Positions 1-9,037 are shown, numbered from the stretch's first letter. The stretch: 64,000 nucleotides of DNA from Candidatus Heimdallarchaeota archaeon (GCA_026702845.1 JADCLS010000002.1:248001-312000); one strand, 5' to 3'. Notes: generated by a model from the sequence alone, not told the origin. Translations and numbers: made by a program.

Positions 1-14
1 ATGGAGACTTCCTG

Positions 15-584
15 ATGGAGCTCATTACCAATTATGCATACTTTGAGCATATTGATGAGGTCGTCCTCAAGGAAGATACATTCAATGCCCTTTATATGAA
101 GAGGAATTATTTTGGCACATCAAAGGCATATGTCGTTGGTGATGATGTTGCATTCGATCTGAATTTCGATTCTCTTTTATCCAATGTACTCAAGAAAGAG
201 AGCAAGGAAATAGAGAAAATAAAGAAAACAATTAGCAAACCAGTTCCTGAAATTGAGAAGGGGGACAGTGAATTACTACAGATCTGGCAGGATGATGTTA
301 CCCTGCTTCTGATAATTGAAACCAAGGATGGATCTAAATCTGCAATTCGTGTAGATAATATTAGAGAATTGCGCTTAGAAATCGAGGGAGATTACATTCC
401 TTGGGAAGGATCTGAGGAAGAATTTTATTATTATTTGTCTATTACAAATAGTAACAACAAAGAGGAATATTATCAAATTCCGGTAAATTGTCGACTCAAA
501 GCCATTCCAATTGATTTCGATGGCCAAGAGATCGATCTGGATGATGAACCAGTTAAAATCATCACGCTTAAAGCAAAAAAATAG
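15..584 (+). CDS. hypothetical acidic protein, possibly 5'-partial
   Basis: I do not recognise this 189-residue protein. It is acidic, has no signal peptide or membrane segment, and alternates charged helical stretches (residues about 55-80, rich in K and E) with probable beta strands in the second half. The frame stays open upstream of the ATG to the window edge (GGA GAC TTC CTG precede it), so the ATG at 15 may be an internal Met of a longer gene. No Shine-Dalgarno sequence is visible before it. A GTG reading frame begins directly after its TAG stop. Confidence 0.6.
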   Translation: MELITNYAYFEHIDEVVLKEDTFNALYMKRNYFGTSKAYVVGDDVAFDLNFDSLLSNVLKKESKEIEKIKKTISKPVPEIEKGDSELLQIWQDDVTLLLIIETKDGSKSAIRVDNIRELRLEIEGDYIPWEGSEEEFYYYLSITNSNNKEEYYQIPVNCRLKAIPIDFDGQEIDLDDEPVKIITLKAKK

Positions 585-981
585 GTGCGAAATGAAAGTA
601 TAAATTACAATAGTCTCTTAGACGATGGATATCATGGTATAGAAAATCCAGTCCAAAATAGTATTTTATTTTTTTCACCAAAATTTTATAATAATTCTCC
701 AGTAGGTATGGTACATAATATCTTTGGTCAATCAAATTCATATTTGACACCCTTGATGATTTCGATACCTAGAGTTGAAGCAGGAATAAATAAACTGTAT
801 CAATCATGATATTCTTTATTTATCGAAAATAATAAATGATATTATAAGGGATGACATCAAATTATCTTCTGTATTAGATATTGTAAGATTCTATTCAATT
901 TCTTCGATTTTTAATTCTCTAATAAATCAGCATTTGAGTAAATATGGGCTAATATTACCATTTTATTTGAAATATATTTAA
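585..981 (+). pseudogene. small gene apparently split by a frameshift
   Basis: A GTG-started frame abutting the previous stop encodes 74 residues and ends in TGA at 807-809. A second frame, open from 790 to a TAA at 979-981, continues with a composition that looks like protein (DILYLSKIINDIIRDDIKLS and so on, ending LPFYLKYI). One indel between about 790 and 807 would join them into a protein of roughly 130 residues. I do not recognise either half. It could be a real frameshifted gene, a sequencing error, or two chance frames in AT-rich DNA. Confidence 0.35.
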
Positions 982-1014
982 TTATAATAAATCAGAATAT
1001 AATATTTAGCATAT

Positions 1015-1548
1015 ATGCAATTAAAATCAGAGTTAATAGATGCAATTAAATTTGAATTCAAATTACTTTATCCAGACCTAAAAATAGATCCAATCAATGG
1101 AATTTATGGTAGAGGTAAAATGATTAATATGAAAAGAAATAGATTAAATTTATCTAATTTCATTTCATTAGGCATTAAGACATATCCATTATATACGATT
1201 TCTCTATTCCCAGATATTGATTTAAGTCATAATCAAATTTGTACTCTTTCATTTTTAGATTTTGATAGAGTAGATAACATTCGCATGTTAAATCTTTCTA
1301 ATAATTATTTAGATAGTCTTCCTATGGAGATTTCAAAACTAAAAAATTTGATAAGGCTTAATTTATCTGACAATAGATTTGAATCAATTCCCATTCAGAT
1401 TGCATCTTTGAAAAAATTATCATCACTTAGAATGAATAATATCTCCGAGGAAATTCCTGATTTTATATTGCAACATCCTAAACTAACATTTTTACATTTG
1501 AATAATAAATTGATTCGACTTGATAAAATTCGAAAAGAAATTAGTTGA
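1015..1548 (+). CDS. leucine-rich repeat protein
   Basis: A 177-residue protein whose residues about 62-165 carry four to five leucine-rich repeats of the LxxLxLSxNxLxxLP kind (for example MLNLSNNYLDSLP and RLNLSDNRFESIP). No signal peptide or membrane segment is visible, so it is probably cytoplasmic and a protein-protein interaction module. The repeats at the C-terminal end become irregular. It lies in very AT-rich DNA just upstream of the chemotaxis operon but has its own spacing and no shared Shine-Dalgarno. Partner unknown. Confidence 0.75.
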   Translation: MQLKSELIDAIKFEFKLLYPDLKIDPINGIYGRGKMINMKRNRLNLSNFISLGIKTYPLYTISLFPDIDLSHNQICTLSFLDFDRVDNIRMLNLSNNYLDSLPMEISKLKNLIRLNLSDNRFESIPIQIASLKKLSSLRMNNISEEIPDFILQHPKLTFLHLNNKLIRLDKIRKEIS

Positions 1549-1642
1549 AAATTATTTTAAATTCTTTCGAAATTAAGTAATACTCTTATATTTACTGCGT
1601 ATGATTATATTTTACTATGTACATTCTAATCATTCACCTTAT

Positions 1643-1648
1643 AGGAGG
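1643..1648 (+). promoter_or_regulatory. Shine-Dalgarno AGGAGG fixing the cheY TTG start
   Basis: AGGAGG lies 10 bases before the TTG at 1659, which is therefore preferred over later ATG codons. The DNA at about 1580-1625 is very AT-rich and holds TATA-like stretches suitable for an archaeal promoter. Confidence 0.6.
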
Positions 1649-1658
1649 CATTTTTTGA

Positions 1659-2024
1659 TTGGCACGATTGATGATCGTTGATGATAGCAATTATTTGCGT
1701 GCAACAATTAGGGCAGCGTTCGAAGCTGCCGGACACGAGGTCGTCGCGGAAGCAGACAACGGAGAAGATGCAGTGGCAATTTATGCCAAGGCAAGGCCTG
1801 ATGTGGTAACCATGGATATAATCATGCCCAAGGGTAATGGACTTCAGGCAATTACTAAGATCATGGAGTTTGATCAGGATGCGAGGATTATGGTAATTAC
1901 TGCATTGGGTCATGAACCAATGATTAGGAAAGCTCTGAGCTTTGGAGCATTGAATTTCGTGATCAAACCAGCAGAGCCGGAAGAGATTCTAGAGGCAGTA
2001 GATGGCGTACTCTCAGGGATGTGA
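1659..2024 (+). CDS. cheY: CheY-type response regulator
   Basis: A single receiver domain of 121 residues. The acidic pocket is D8/D9, the phosphoacceptor is D53 (TMDIIMP), and T81 and K103 occupy the usual switch and salt-bridge positions, so it should accept phosphate from CheA. There is no output domain, as expected of CheY. It starts with TTG behind a strong Shine-Dalgarno and is the first gene of a cheY-cheA-cheC operon; cheA begins five bases after its stop. In archaea CheY carries the signal to the archaellum motor through CheF or related adaptors, none of which is in this window. Confidence 0.93.
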   Translation: MARLMIVDDSNYLRATIRAAFEAAGHEVVAEADNGEDAVAIYAKARPDVVTMDIIMPKGNGLQAITKIMEFDQDARIMVITALGHEPMIRKALSFGALNFVIKPAEPEEILEAVDGVLSGM

Positions 2025-2029
2025 GGTAA

Positions 2030-3826
2030 TTGTCCGTTAACAGTATTCGTTGGGGGCCATGGCTAGATGATATGGATCGTATCTACGAGTCACTATCAGA
2101 AATAGTTGATACCCTTGAGGATAACAGGTCAGACTCAACAGCTATTGAAAATTCCAAAATCGAGCTACACTCAGTTAAAGGGCTGTTGGATTCAGTTGGA
2201 TTCAAAATCAGTGTCGAGACAATAGTCGAGATTGAGGAAAACTTTTACCAAACATCCGAAGTATCAGATGAGTTATTTAAGCAGCTAAAGGAGATGCATG
2301 TCAAGCTTGGCCGTCTAATAGACCATGTGGAAGAGAATAAACCCAAACCAACGGAAATCCCAGAGATTGATAAGGCAATGGGATTTGAATCCATACTTGT
2401 CAAATTCGGTGCTGATTATTCCATTGAGATAACCATCAAGGCGCAGAAATCTGAACGATCTGCACGAGCTTTAGCAGCACTCAATATAATTAAAAGAATT
2501 GGTAGAATTAAAAGCTCAAATCCCAAAGAAGAGGATTTGTACTTGGATACCAAGTTTGATACCTTGAAGATTGTACTATCAACTCGAGAGACACAGGAAC
2601 AGATTCATGAAGATATCAAGAAAATTCCCAATGTGGATCAAGTCCAGATAGAGAAAATTACACAAACAGAGGATGATAAAAAGGATCTGAATGTGGATGC
2701 ACTCTCGTTAAAAATTCCCCTATCACAAATCAGGCAACTGGAGGCAGGATTGGCAACACTATCAAGTCACATTGAAGCATTAAAAACAGAAGTAACCACG
2801 ATCAGAGGTTCGGAGGAGCTAACAGGTATAGATAACACCTTTGAGAGATTGAAAAATGATCTCAAAAAGATGAGAAAAGTTCCCTTTGATTCCATAGTCT
2901 CTCCTCTCATGGCTATGACAAGTCGATTAGCTCAGAAAGAGGGTAAACAGGTGGATCTAGTGATTCAGGGAAGATTCGTTACTCTGGATCGAGCCATTGC
3001 CAACTATCTGATCGATCCTATTACTCAAATCCTTCGTAATGCAATAATTCATGGTATTGAGAAGGTAAATACCCGTAGAAAGGTAAAGAAAGATTTTGTT
3101 GGTAAAATCCTACTATCTGCTGTCAATGACCGTGATAAAATCAAGATCAGGATTATTGATGATGGCCAGGGTATTGATGTGAAGGAGCTAGAAAAAGCAG
3201 CACGAGATGCAGGAATATCAATGAAAAACTATCGCACTAATGAACAGAAGCTTAACCTTATTTTTGAAAAGGGATTATCACTTTCCAAGACAGATGTTAA
3301 GCTAGCTGGGAGAGGTGTGGGTCTCTATGCTGCGAGAGATAGATTATCTCAATTTGGAGGAAATATCTCTGTCAGCTCTGAGTTAGGGAAGGGAACCACA
3401 TTCACCATCGAATTCACCGATCAAGATGCACTAAGCAAGAACTTGATAGTTCAGGTGGGAAATGAAGCCTATGCCATCCCATCATCTGAGGTTGAGCACG
3501 TAAAGAGTGTGAGAACCAATGAAATTGAATTATTAACTGATAGTAGTGCGACATACAAATATGAAAATGAGGACCTCCCTGTAGTGATCTTGGGAAATCT
3601 TATTGGAAGACCAAAGGAACTAGCATCAGGAGCAGATCACATCGTAGTAATTGTGAGAGGACAGAATTCTCTGCTGGGAATTCTTGTTGATTCCCTCATG
3701 GATGAACGTCTGGTAAATGTCAAACCATTGAATCCCATTTTACAGAGTTACAAACTCTTCAATGGCACAATGATTGGTAGGAACAAAGAAGTCATCCTGG
3801 TGGTAAATCCAGCAGCGATAATATAG
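2030..3826 (+). CDS. cheA: chemotaxis histidine kinase CheA (divergent)
   Basis: 598 residues laid out like CheA. The N-terminal Hpt domain (about 1-105) has the phospho-histidine motif HSVKG with H47. Residues about 115-212 look like a P2 domain that docks CheY, and 223-285 are helical dimerisation. The HATPase domain (about 300-460) has an N box with RNAIIHG, a G1 box DDGQGID and a G2 box GRGVGLYAARD. A CheW-like domain spans 465-598. The kinase core diverges from well-studied CheA proteins but all motifs are there. The TTG start has GAGGT just before it. No receptor (MCP), CheW, CheB or CheR gene is in the neighbourhood, so receptors must lie elsewhere. Confidence 0.9.
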   Translation: MSVNSIRWGPWLDDMDRIYESLSEIVDTLEDNRSDSTAIENSKIELHSVKGLLDSVGFKISVETIVEIEENFYQTSEVSDELFKQLKEMHVKLGRLIDHVEENKPKPTEIPEIDKAMGFESILVKFGADYSIEITIKAQKSERSARALAALNIIKRIGRIKSSNPKEEDLYLDTKFDTLKIVLSTRETQEQIHEDIKKIPNVDQVQIEKITQTEDDKKDLNVDALSLKIPLSQIRQLEAGLATLSSHIEALKTEVTTIRGSEELTGIDNTFERLKNDLKKMRKVPFDSIVSPLMAMTSRLAQKEGKQVDLVIQGRFVTLDRAIANYLIDPITQILRNAIIHGIEKVNTRRKVKKDFVGKILLSAVNDRDKIKIRIIDDGQGIDVKELEKAARDAGISMKNYRTNEQKLNLIFEKGLSLSKTDVKLAGRGVGLYAARDRLSQFGGNISVSSELGKGTTFTIEFTDQDALSKNLIVQVGNEAYAIPSSEVEHVKSVRTNEIELLTDSSATYKYENEDLPVVILGNLIGRPKELASGADHIVVIVRGQNSLLGILVDSLMDERLVNVKPLNPILQSYKLFNGTMIGRNKEVILVVNPAAII

Positions 3827-3836
3827 GTGAGAACGT

Positions 3837-4454
3837 ATGACGAAATATAAATTTACAGAGCAAGAATTAGAAGCATTCAAAGAATTGGGCAATGTAGGTG
3901 CTGGCCATGCAGCTATTGCACTTACAAAACTATTGAGTAAGGAGGTGGATATGTCCATACCCTTCATTCGAACAGGTAGTGTTGATGAGATCCTAAAGAT
4001 CATTGAGATGAAGAAAGATGATTTGGTAGGATTTGAGATCTCAGATGTTGATACACCAATTAAGTATCGATTATCAGTAATATTCAAGAAATCAGTAATC
4101 ATATCAGTTCTAAAATTACTCACACAGACATCAAAGGAGGATATCACTAAACCTGATGATCTAACCGAGATGCAGAAGAGTTTATTGCAGGAGATCGGAT
4201 CTACCATCATCCTGCGATATATTGCTGCACTCAACAAGATGTTGAAGGTAGATTCGATGCCTGAGGTGGCACCAATTCTAAAAATTGATAAGGCAAAGAA
4301 AGCTATAAGTGAGGTTGGATATGGAGAGGCGAATGTAGAACTAGTATTGATCCAGTTAGATCTCTTCACAGATGGACAATCATTTGAATGTCAACTCTTC
4401 ATACAACCACATAGCGACAGTATCGATGACTATCGCAAGGCATTTTTCCTGTAA
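3837..4454 (+). CDS. cheC: CheC-type CheY-P phosphatase
   Basis: 205 residues with the duplicated CheC/CheX/FliY fold. The first active site fits the family pattern (E-x3-E-x2-N followed 23 residues later by P: KELGNVGAGHA...SIP). The second, LLQEIGST, keeps the Glu but has Ser where Asn is expected, so only one of the two centres looks active. It should dephosphorylate CheY-P and end the signal. It closes the che operon: ATG 10 bases after the cheA stop, with AGGTGA as ribosome binding site. The CheD partner found beside cheC in many genomes is absent here. Confidence 0.87.
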   Translation: MTKYKFTEQELEAFKELGNVGAGHAAIALTKLLSKEVDMSIPFIRTGSVDEILKIIEMKKDDLVGFEISDVDTPIKYRLSVIFKKSVIISVLKLLTQTSKEDITKPDDLTEMQKSLLQEIGSTIILRYIAALNKMLKVDSMPEVAPILKIDKAKKAISEVGYGEANVELVLIQLDLFTDGQSFECQLFIQPHSDSIDDYRKAFFL

Positions 4455-4617
4455 TTTCAGGTTTTCCACCTATACCTTGCCTTAAGTGCTAACCTATAAC
4501 ATAATTAACTATATACTACTAGTTTGATTTTGACAAGCATTAATCCCTTTAATGATACTTCTATCAGTAACTACTTTTATATTTTATCACCCATATTTCA
4601 TTCTAAGAGGAAATGAT

Positions 4618-4974
4618 ATGAAAAGTTATGTTGATCATATAGAAATCCCAGTAGTAGATTTGAATAATGCAAAGGAGTTTTACAAAGCAATTTTTGAATG
4701 GACTGATGATATGTTTTCCAATATGGGTGAGAATTATGTGCTTGTCTCCAGTGGTAATGGTGTGAGTTATGGATTAGAGAAGGTTGATACTATCCCACCA
4801 ACAGGATTCACCATAGTGATGAGAGTGGAGAGTATAGAGGAAAGTCTGGAGATGGTAAAGAATCATGGAGGAGAAGTGGTAAAAGAGAAATTCCAGATTG
4901 CTCCAAACATAGGCTTTGCTGCATATTTTAAGGATTGTTTTGGCAATACTTGGGGTATACACTGTCCCACATAG
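4618..4974 (+). CDS. VOC (glyoxalase/bleomycin-resistance) family protein
   Basis: A 118-residue protein with one vicinal-oxygen-chelate unit: VDHIEIPVVDLNNAKEFY at the start, GFTIVMRVESIEESL in the middle, and FKDCFGNTWGIH at the end. The His near the start and the C-terminal Glu/His region are the usual metal-ligand positions, but the substrate cannot be told from sequence. The frame opens at 4552, but the ATG at 4618 has AGAGG upstream and coincides with the family's usual beginning, so I start there. It is convergent with the hemerythrin gene that follows. Confidence 0.85.
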   Translation: MKSYVDHIEIPVVDLNNAKEFYKAIFEWTDDMFSNMGENYVLVSSGNGVSYGLEKVDTIPPTGFTIVMRVESIEESLEMVKNHGGEVVKEKFQIAPNIGFAAYFKDCFGNTWGIHCPT

Positions 4975-5004
4975 TAGACCATTAATCATTTCTATTAGGT
5001 TCAA

Positions 5005-5409
5005 TCATTTTTCTTCTCGTAACTTGGAGATCATCAGAAGATCTACTTTCCTTATATGGGTTATAAACCAAGTTGATACGAAGGTATGGATTTCAACAAA
5101 AAGATTATTACTAGCTCCTGAGCCAAGGTATTTTTCTATCATTTGATTTACCTCTTTGATGAATTTTGTATGTTGAAGTTTGTGCTCTGTTATCGTCTCA
5201 CAATTCTTTTCTTTCATCCATTTTTCCTCAGATTCGAAATGTTCGCTGAAATACATTGTAAGGAAATCCAAGTAATCCTTGATCTGTTCCTTGGTCTGAT
5301 TCTGATTGATGGCTAATTCCATCTCACTCATCTTATCTATAATCGCATAGTGCTGGTTATCAATTTCATCAACCCCAGATACCAATTCTTCAGTCCAAAG
5401 GCTACTCAT
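5005..5409 (-). CDS. bacteriohemerythrin (copy 1)
   Basis: 134 residues forming a single hemerythrin domain. All di-iron ligands are visible: H20, H57, E61, H76, H80, H118 and D123, in the H / HxxxE / HxxxH / HxxxxD pattern. Proteins of this kind bind O2 for storage, delivery or sensing. A close paralogue lies 1.5 kb away on the same strand (6950-7351), sharing the MSSLWT N-terminus and the same ligand spacing. It faces away from the che operon but is close to it, which fits an oxygen-response theme without proving a link. Confidence 0.92.
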   Translation of the reverse strand: MSSLWTEELVSGVDEIDNQHYAIIDKMSEMELAINQNQTKEQIKDYLDFLTMYFSEHFESEEKWMKEKNCETITEHKLQHTKFIKEVNQMIEKYLGSGASNNLFVEIHTFVSTWFITHIRKVDLLMISKLREEK

Positions 5410-5504
5410 TGATACAGTAATCTTGAATTGATTAATGAATTTTTATGGCTAGTGGTGATTTATTTCTAATTTTTGTAAGGGAATCATTGCTATCTCATGG
5501 CCAA

Positions 5505-6110
5505 TTAATTCTGTTTGAATACTGTTGGTAAAAATACTCTTGATTTTCGGGAATCATAGATAAAGATCATGGAAAGCGAAATTCCTATTAGAAATCCCTT
5601 CCAATTGCTCAAAAGCAAAATGATGATGATAAGAAAAGATAAACTATAAAAGATCAATGCACTTAGGTTTATACTTCTTTTCTTAATGAAAAATGACCAT
5701 CGAATATATTTGATCAACTGGATGATCACCAAGATATTAAGAATTACTAGATAAACAATGAAATAACCACCAGTCAGTACCTCGCCAGATTCATTTAGCA
5801 GTATGACAATAAGTTCAATTGAAATTCCCAAATTCATAATAAATAAGATAATGTAAGGTAAATCAGGTCGTAATTCAGAATTTGTGAAATATATGATTAT
5901 TTGATAAATAAAGAGAATGCTTGATATTATAATTATCTCAATAAATATCACTTGCAGATCACGTACATAATATCTGGTTTGTCCCTGAGAAATTATTACC
6001 CCATATTTGGAGTACAGAGGTAGGAAAAGAATCGAGATATAACAGATCAGATTAAGAAAATTAAGTAATTCCGTATTAATCAGAGGAGCACTTGATAATT
6101 CTACCTTCAT
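5505..6110 (-). CDS. polytopic membrane protein, function unknown
   Basis: 201 residues made almost entirely of hydrophobic segments, with about six likely transmembrane helices (around 14-32, 50-72, 80-105, 117-140, 150-170 and 172-190). I recognise no family. No soluble domain or catalytic motif is visible. It sits between the two hemerythrin genes, on the same strand, but the gaps are AT-rich and each gene probably has its own promoter. Confidence 0.65.
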   Translation of the reverse strand: MKVELSSAPLINTELLNFLNLICYISILFLPLYSKYGVIISQGQTRYYVRDLQVIFIEIIIISSILFIYQIIIYFTNSELRPDLPYIILFIMNLGISIELIVILLNESGEVLTGGYFIVYLVILNILVIIQLIKYIRWSFFIKKRSINLSALIFYSLSFLIIIILLLSNWKGFLIGISLSMIFIYDSRKSRVFLPTVFKQN

Positions 6111-6333
6111 ATTGAGTGTATGGCAATTTACCTATATAATTCAATGCAATTTTAGGAAAAAGATAGCTATAATGATAATTCAAACAATACATATCCCTAG
6201 GAATTAGTCAACTATGGGTGATTGAATCTGCAATTCAAGTGATACAAGAAATCCCTAATAATGCAGTAAGGAAGTTGATCATATAGATTCATCTACCTTA
6301 ATCTTGAAATATAAATTTCTGCGATATTCAAAA

Positions 6334-6339
6334 AAGGAG
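6334..6339 (+). promoter_or_regulatory. Shine-Dalgarno AAGGAG deciding the YdeI-like start
   Basis: AAGGAG lies nine bases before the TTG at 6349 and inside the longer reading frame that begins at 6304, so translation most likely starts at 6349. Confidence 0.55.
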
Positions 6340-6348
6340 TATATTGTA

Positions 6349-6936
6349 TTGAAAAAGTATTCTAGTGTCGATTCCTTTCTGGAAGATGCTAAGCAGTGGC
6401 GAAATGAGATGGAACAATTAAGAACAATCTGTCTTGAAGTAAAACTACAAGAGGAAATAAAATGGGGAAAACCCTGTTATTCATGCAATGAAAATAATGT
6501 TGTCATCATTCAACCATTTAAAGCGTATTGTGCATTGATGTTTTTCAAGGGAGCCCTTCTCAAAGATCCTAATAATCTATTAATTCAATTATCTAAGAAT
6601 ACACAGGCAGCTAGACAGATTAGGATCACCAATCTAGGAGAAATTGATGAGAAGAGAGAATATATCAAAGAATACATCTTAGAGGCTATAGAGGTGGAGA
6701 AGGCTGGTTTGAAGGTGCAATTGAAAGAGACTGATGAGTATGATATTCCAGAGGAGTTTCAGGATAAATTGGAGGGGTTTCCTGAATTGCGAGCTGCCTT
6801 TGAATCTCTAACTCCAGGTAGACAAAGACAATATCTATTGTACTTTTCAGCAGCAAAACAACCAACTACTAGAATACGAAGAATTGAGAAATACATCCCA
6901 TTAATACTTACTGGCAAAGGTATGATGATTAATTGA
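6349..6936 (+). CDS. YdeI/DUF1801-like protein
   Basis: A 195-residue protein beginning MKKYSSVDSFLEDAKQW. The section KLQEEIKWGKPCYSCNENNV followed by IQPFKAYCALMFFKGALLKD is typical of the YdeI/YdhG (DUF1801) fold. The C-terminus (LTPGRQRQYLLYFSAAKQPT then RIRRIEKYIP) matches the usual YdeI tail. The biochemical role of the family is not settled; bacterial relatives have been linked to peptide or iron handling. The TTG start is chosen from a good Shine-Dalgarno. It is convergent with the second hemerythrin, with only 13 bases between the stops. Confidence 0.82.
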   Translation: MKKYSSVDSFLEDAKQWRNEMEQLRTICLEVKLQEEIKWGKPCYSCNENNVVIIQPFKAYCALMFFKGALLKDPNNLLIQLSKNTQAARQIRITNLGEIDEKREYIKEYILEAIEVEKAGLKVQLKETDEYDIPEEFQDKLEGFPELRAAFESLTPGRQRQYLLYFSAAKQPTTRIRRIEKYIPLILTGKGMMIN

Positions 6937-6949
6937 ACTTTCAACCCAT

Positions 6950-7351
6950 TCATCGGTTTTTGATTTCTTTGATCATTTCTAGATCAACCTTTCGTATATG
7001 GGTAATAAACCAGCTGGATACAAACATATGAATTTCGACAAAGAAATTATCTGATTCTCCAACTACATCGAATTTCTCAATCATATCTTCCACTTTTCTA
7101 ATAAAACCACGATGTTGTATTTGATGGGTTTCTAAAGAACCATAGTTATTTTCTTTCATCCATTTCTCCTCAGATTTGAAATGTGCATGAATGTAATGAT
7201 AGAGAAAATCTAGATAATCAAATACAAATTCAGTAGTCTTATTCTCATTGATGAACACTTCCATTTCACTCATTTTGTCAATAATCTCATAATGCTGCTT
7301 ATCTATTTCTTCTATACCAGTTACTAAATCATCAGTCCACAGACTACTCAT
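6950..7351 (-). CDS. bacteriohemerythrin (copy 2)
   Basis: 133 residues with the ligand set H20, H57, E61, H76, H80, H118, D123 in exactly the positions seen in the neighbouring copy at 5005-5409. The two proteins share the first residues MSSLW and the C-terminal SWFITHIRKVDL or close variants, so they arose by duplication. The middle region differs most, which may give different O2 affinity or partners. Confidence 0.92.
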   Translation of the reverse strand: MSSLWTDDLVTGIEEIDKQHYEIIDKMSEMEVFINENKTTEFVFDYLDFLYHYIHAHFKSEEKWMKENNYGSLETHQIQHRGFIRKVEDMIEKFDVVGESDNFFVEIHMFVSSWFITHIRKVDLEMIKEIKNR

Positions 7352-7531
7352 AGCCTTTGAATTAAAATCAATCTATATGAAGATTTATTGATAATCCTGA
7401 TTTATTCCCATAAATTTTGATAAACTCGCAACAAGAGATTCATAAAAAAATTGGATTTTATCTTTTAGAAAGGTGATCTTTTGAGAATTTAATAAATAGT
7501 AAAGCAGTTGAAATATAGTTTCTAAATCAAT

Positions 7532-8752
7532 TTAATCTTTATGTATCGATGTTTCTCTTAACATCATCTTATTGAATAATTCTACAGAAACAGTATCATT
7601 AGTGGTTGTAAATCGAATTCTAAACATCTCATTAACAAAAAATTGAATATTATCATGAGTAATCATTTCTAAATCGATATTGTTGTAGTTAAAATATAAT
7701 CCTTTGTTCTTTGATACTACTGACCAAGAACCATATTTTCCCAGCAGTTCATCGGATACTTTGGGTGAGACTGGATTATAGATTGCCTCAATGAGTTCCG
7801 TATCAAAATGTAACAATTGCTCTTGAGTTTCATTTACTGATTTGTCTTTCATTATCTCTTGAATGGCTGTCTTATGAGCAATATACAAGGCCCTATCCTG
7901 ATTAATTTTAATATCTGGCTCAACCCCAATACCTTCCCAATTTCCATTTGTATGTGGATTAATTGGTCTACCAATAGGCAACCATAGAAGAAAAGTATGA
8001 GCAATTGGAATAACATCTGGGAAATTTGCAGCTCCTTTGGTTTGTTCTCCTATTATCGATGCTCTTTGTAGATTTTTCAGATCATATGCCAAATGTTCAG
8101 CTGCAGAGGCAGACCGTGAGCTGGTAAGTATATAGATTGGTTTTTTGGGGAATCTCCTTCCAACCACATATGATAATGAATATAATTGTTGTTCCCTATT
8201 TTTTCTAGGTTCTGAAAATGTTTCCAATAGTATGGCTTTAGGTTCCAAAAAATAACTTATTAAGAATTGGATTACATCAGAATCCCCTCCACCATTATAT
8301 CGTACATCTAAGATAATGGCTTCAGTTGTTGATAAAAATTGTAATGCATGAAAAATAGGATCACCAGAGTGTTCTAATTGAAAGAAATCATTAATCAGAA
8401 TATATCCAATATTTCCTGGTAAACACTCCACTTTTCTTATGAAGTAATTGTGGTGATAACCTATTTTTAATTCTTCATCTGATATTTGATATTCTCCCCG
8501 TTCCTCTCCAAGATGTGCCTCTTTTGGATTATACTCAAAATAAAAATGTTTATCATTAGACCATTGCTGAAGATCCTTGGTAATAATTTGTTCCAATTTC
8601 CTTGCATGAGTTATTTGGAGGTAATTGTTTGTATTTTGGTGTAACTTCTCTACTAATTCATTCGCAATTTCAGGAAAAACATAATTATTTTTAATTTCTG
8701 TTGATAATTGCTCAATAATTTCTTTTATCTTTTCAGTTTGGAGATGGGCCAT
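7532..8752 (-). CDS. S41 family peptidase (IRBP/tricorn-like)
   Basis: 406 residues without a signal peptide. Residues 1-60 resemble the helical N-terminal domain of interphotoreceptor-retinoid-binding-type S41 proteins. The catalytic region follows: a likely catalytic His at H69 (NDKHFYF), the substrate loop DVRYNGGGD at 149-157, the nucleophile S216 in SRSASAAEH, and GEQTKGAA at 235-242 where Ctp proteases have the general-base Lys region. The lack of a clearly aligned Lys and the presence of His fit the tricorn/IRBP branch (Ser-His-Glu) more than CtpA. About 80 C-terminal residues form an extra, probably beta-rich domain. Substrate unknown. Confidence 0.85.
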   Translation of the reverse strand: MAHLQTEKIKEIIEQLSTEIKNNYVFPEIANELVEKLHQNTNNYLQITHARKLEQIITKDLQQWSNDKHFYFEYNPKEAHLGEERGEYQISDEELKIGYHHNYFIRKVECLPGNIGYILINDFFQLEHSGDPIFHALQFLSTTEAIILDVRYNGGGDSDVIQFLISYFLEPKAILLETFSEPRKNREQQLYSLSYVVGRRFPKKPIYILTSSRSASAAEHLAYDLKNLQRASIIGEQTKGAANFPDVIPIAHTFLLWLPIGRPINPHTNGNWEGIGVEPDIKINQDRALYIAHKTAIQEIMKDKSVNETQEQLLHFDTELIEAIYNPVSPKVSDELLGKYGSWSVVSKNKGLYFNYNNIDLEMITHDNIQFFVNEMFRIRFTTTNDTVSVELFNKMMLRETSIHKD

Positions 8753-9000
8753 AGAAGTGTAAATTCTATCATAATTTAAAACATATTCATTGAGATAATT
8801 GACTTTATTTCAATTTCTTCTCACCTGCTCCGATGTAAGTAATTAACAATTTTCAAGGATAATCAATTCTCATTTGCTTTAAAGAAATAATATTGCTAAA
8901 TTAAATATCTTGAGTAAATGGTAGTAATGATGGTCTTGTAAACGTTCTCAGAGAAAAAGATTTTAATTATTATTTACCAATATTTAAAAATTGTTGAGAA

Positions 9001-9018
9001 AATGCTTTCCCAAGCATT
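9001..9018 (+). promoter_or_regulatory. perfect 7-bp inverted repeat upstream of the giant surface protein
   Basis: AATGCTT, a four-base spacer TCCC, then AAGCATT, ending 19 bases before the TTG start at 9038. It could be a hairpin in the 5' leader or an operator. The rest of 8753-9000 is AT-rich with TATA-like stretches (for example around 8893 and 8980) and nothing else recognisable. Confidence 0.4.
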
Positions 9019-9037
9019 ATAGTGAGTTGTTAATATA

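Noticed and set aside
4552..4617. Longer start for the VOC protein
   Set aside because: The extra residues are hydrophobic and not part of the family; AGAGG supports the ATG at 4618.
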